Source of the DNA: Teichococcus aestuarii
GTDB taxonomy: Bacteria > Pseudomonadota > Alphaproteobacteria > Acetobacterales > Acetobacteraceae
Assembly: GCF_003116135.1 (NCBI RefSeq)
Contig: NZ_PDOA01000002.1
Location: 1-64,000, forward strand
Direction of reading: 5' to 3'
DNA: 64,000 nucleotides
Part shown: piece by piece, positions 63,592 through 64,000 of the stretch
Position numbering within the stretch: position 1 is the first letter of the stretch
Layout of the letters: every line of letters starts with the position of its first letter
The notes under the pieces: model-generated
Databases searched by the model: none
What the model was told of the DNA's origin: nothing
The model's input: only the letters and a program-made list of their open reading frames with translations
Translations under genes and position numbers: made by a program

Positions 63592-64000
63592 TCAGACCGG
63601 GTCCCAGGCGAACACGTCGGCGCTGCGGTCGAGCGGCATGAACTGCGCCTTGAGCGCGGGCAGCGCGTGCTCGGCGATCAGCTCCGGCGTCCAGCCTTCC
63701 GAGCGGTGCGCGCTGCGCACCGGGCGCGGCTGGTTGAACAGGAAGAGCTCGTTGTTGCGCGCGGCGAAGATCTGCCCCGTCACGTCCTTGGCGGCGTCGC
63801 TGGCGAGGAACACGGCGAGCGGCGCGTTCTTCTCCGGCGTCATGCGCTTCAGCTTCTCGACCCGCGCCTTCTGCTCCGGCGTCTCGGCCGGGATGGAGCT
63901 GGTCATGCGGCTCCAGGCGAAGGGGGCGATGCAGTTGGAGCGCACTCCGAAGCGCTGCATGTCGAGCGCGATGGACTTCGACAGCGCGGCGATGCCGAGC
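63592..64000 (-). CDS. short-chain dehydrogenase/reductase, C-terminal part (runs off window)
   Basis: The minus-strand frame is open at the window edge and ends at 63592. About 136 residues are visible: LGIAALSKSIALDMQRFGVR, SNCIAPFAWSRMTSSIP and a 90-residue tail (DAAKDVTGQIFAARNNELFL; EGWTPELIAEHALPALKAQF). The ALSKSIALDMQRFGVRSNCIAP pattern is the SDR helix-strand after the catalytic Tyr-Lys, and the tail resembles SDRs similar to peroxisomal multifunctional-enzyme hydroxyacyl-CoA dehydrogenases. The N-terminal NAD-binding part is outside the window. It heads the PrpD-acyl-CoA dehydrogenase operon. Confidence 0.85.
   Translation of the reverse strand, partial: LGIAALSKSIALDMQRFGVRSNCIAPFAWSRMTSSIPAETPEQKARVEKLKRMTPEKNAPLAVFLASDAAKDVTGQIFAARNNELFLFNQPRPVRSAHRSEGWTPELIAEHALPALKAQFMPLDRSADVFAWDPV

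Overview
The window looks like a chromosomal stretch of a very GC-rich alphaproteobacterium. Several things point to Acetobacteraceae, probably a Roseomonas-like soil or water organism: GC-biased third codon positions, many periplasmic solute-binding proteins of the tripartite-tricarboxylate (Bug) family, and dense ABC importers and LysR, IclR and LacI regulators next to small catabolic sets. This assignment is inferred from gene style; there is no rRNA marker here.

Region 1-4173 is a graveyard of mobile DNA. It holds the edge of an IS5-type transposase, a decayed terminase-like gene pair, an intact serine resolvase, palindromes and iteron-like repeats, a frameshifted primase tail, an IS3-family element with two single-base lesions, and an inverted remnant of a second copy of that element.

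Region 4399-7914 holds an operon of two FMN split-barrel proteins, one fused to GAF and winged-helix segments. It is divergent from a flavin monooxygenase across an intergenic region with PhoB-box-like direct repeats. Region 8205-13837 has a Nudix protein, a small hypothetical protein, and a LysR-controlled set (ThDP enzyme, 2-hydroxyacid dehydrogenase, Bug protein). Region 13859-21778 carries housekeeping and redox genes: luciferase-like oxidoreductase, 3-hydroxyisobutyrate-dehydrogenase-like protein, YghU glutathione transferase, DUF808 membrane protein, amidohydrolase and HtpG.

Region 21819-33271 is one long minus-strand chemosensory operon. Transcribed order: soluble double-tip MCP, triple-CheW protein, CheB, CheR, CheA, small STAS-like protein, CheY, CheC, hybrid histidine kinase. 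Several genes overlap by 4 nt. It has no flagellar genes and no membrane receptor, so it may control something other than swimming.

Region 33463-43024 has two carbohydrate/glycerophosphate-type ABC importers transcribed away from each other. One ends in a metallophosphoesterase gene and the other is UgpB-A-E-C-like, which suggests uptake and hydrolysis of phosphodiester substrates. Region 43063-45615 has a Bug protein, a collapsed HpcH/HpaI aldolase gene and a divergent LacI regulator. Region 45679-49598 is a peptide/nickel-type ABC importer lacking its binding protein. Region 49776-53412 has a DUF3293 protein and a LysR-controlled D-malate/tartrate dehydrogenase plus Bug protein.

Region 53841-57914 encodes a 1357-residue protein built only from about eight repeated RTX modules. 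Region 58074-64000 holds CoA-type catabolic genes (enoyl-CoA hydratase, acyl-CoA dehydrogenase, MmgE/PrpD protein, SDR), an IclR regulator and a further Bug protein. Several strong hairpin terminators separate the units. No tRNA, rRNA or CRISPR array was seen.
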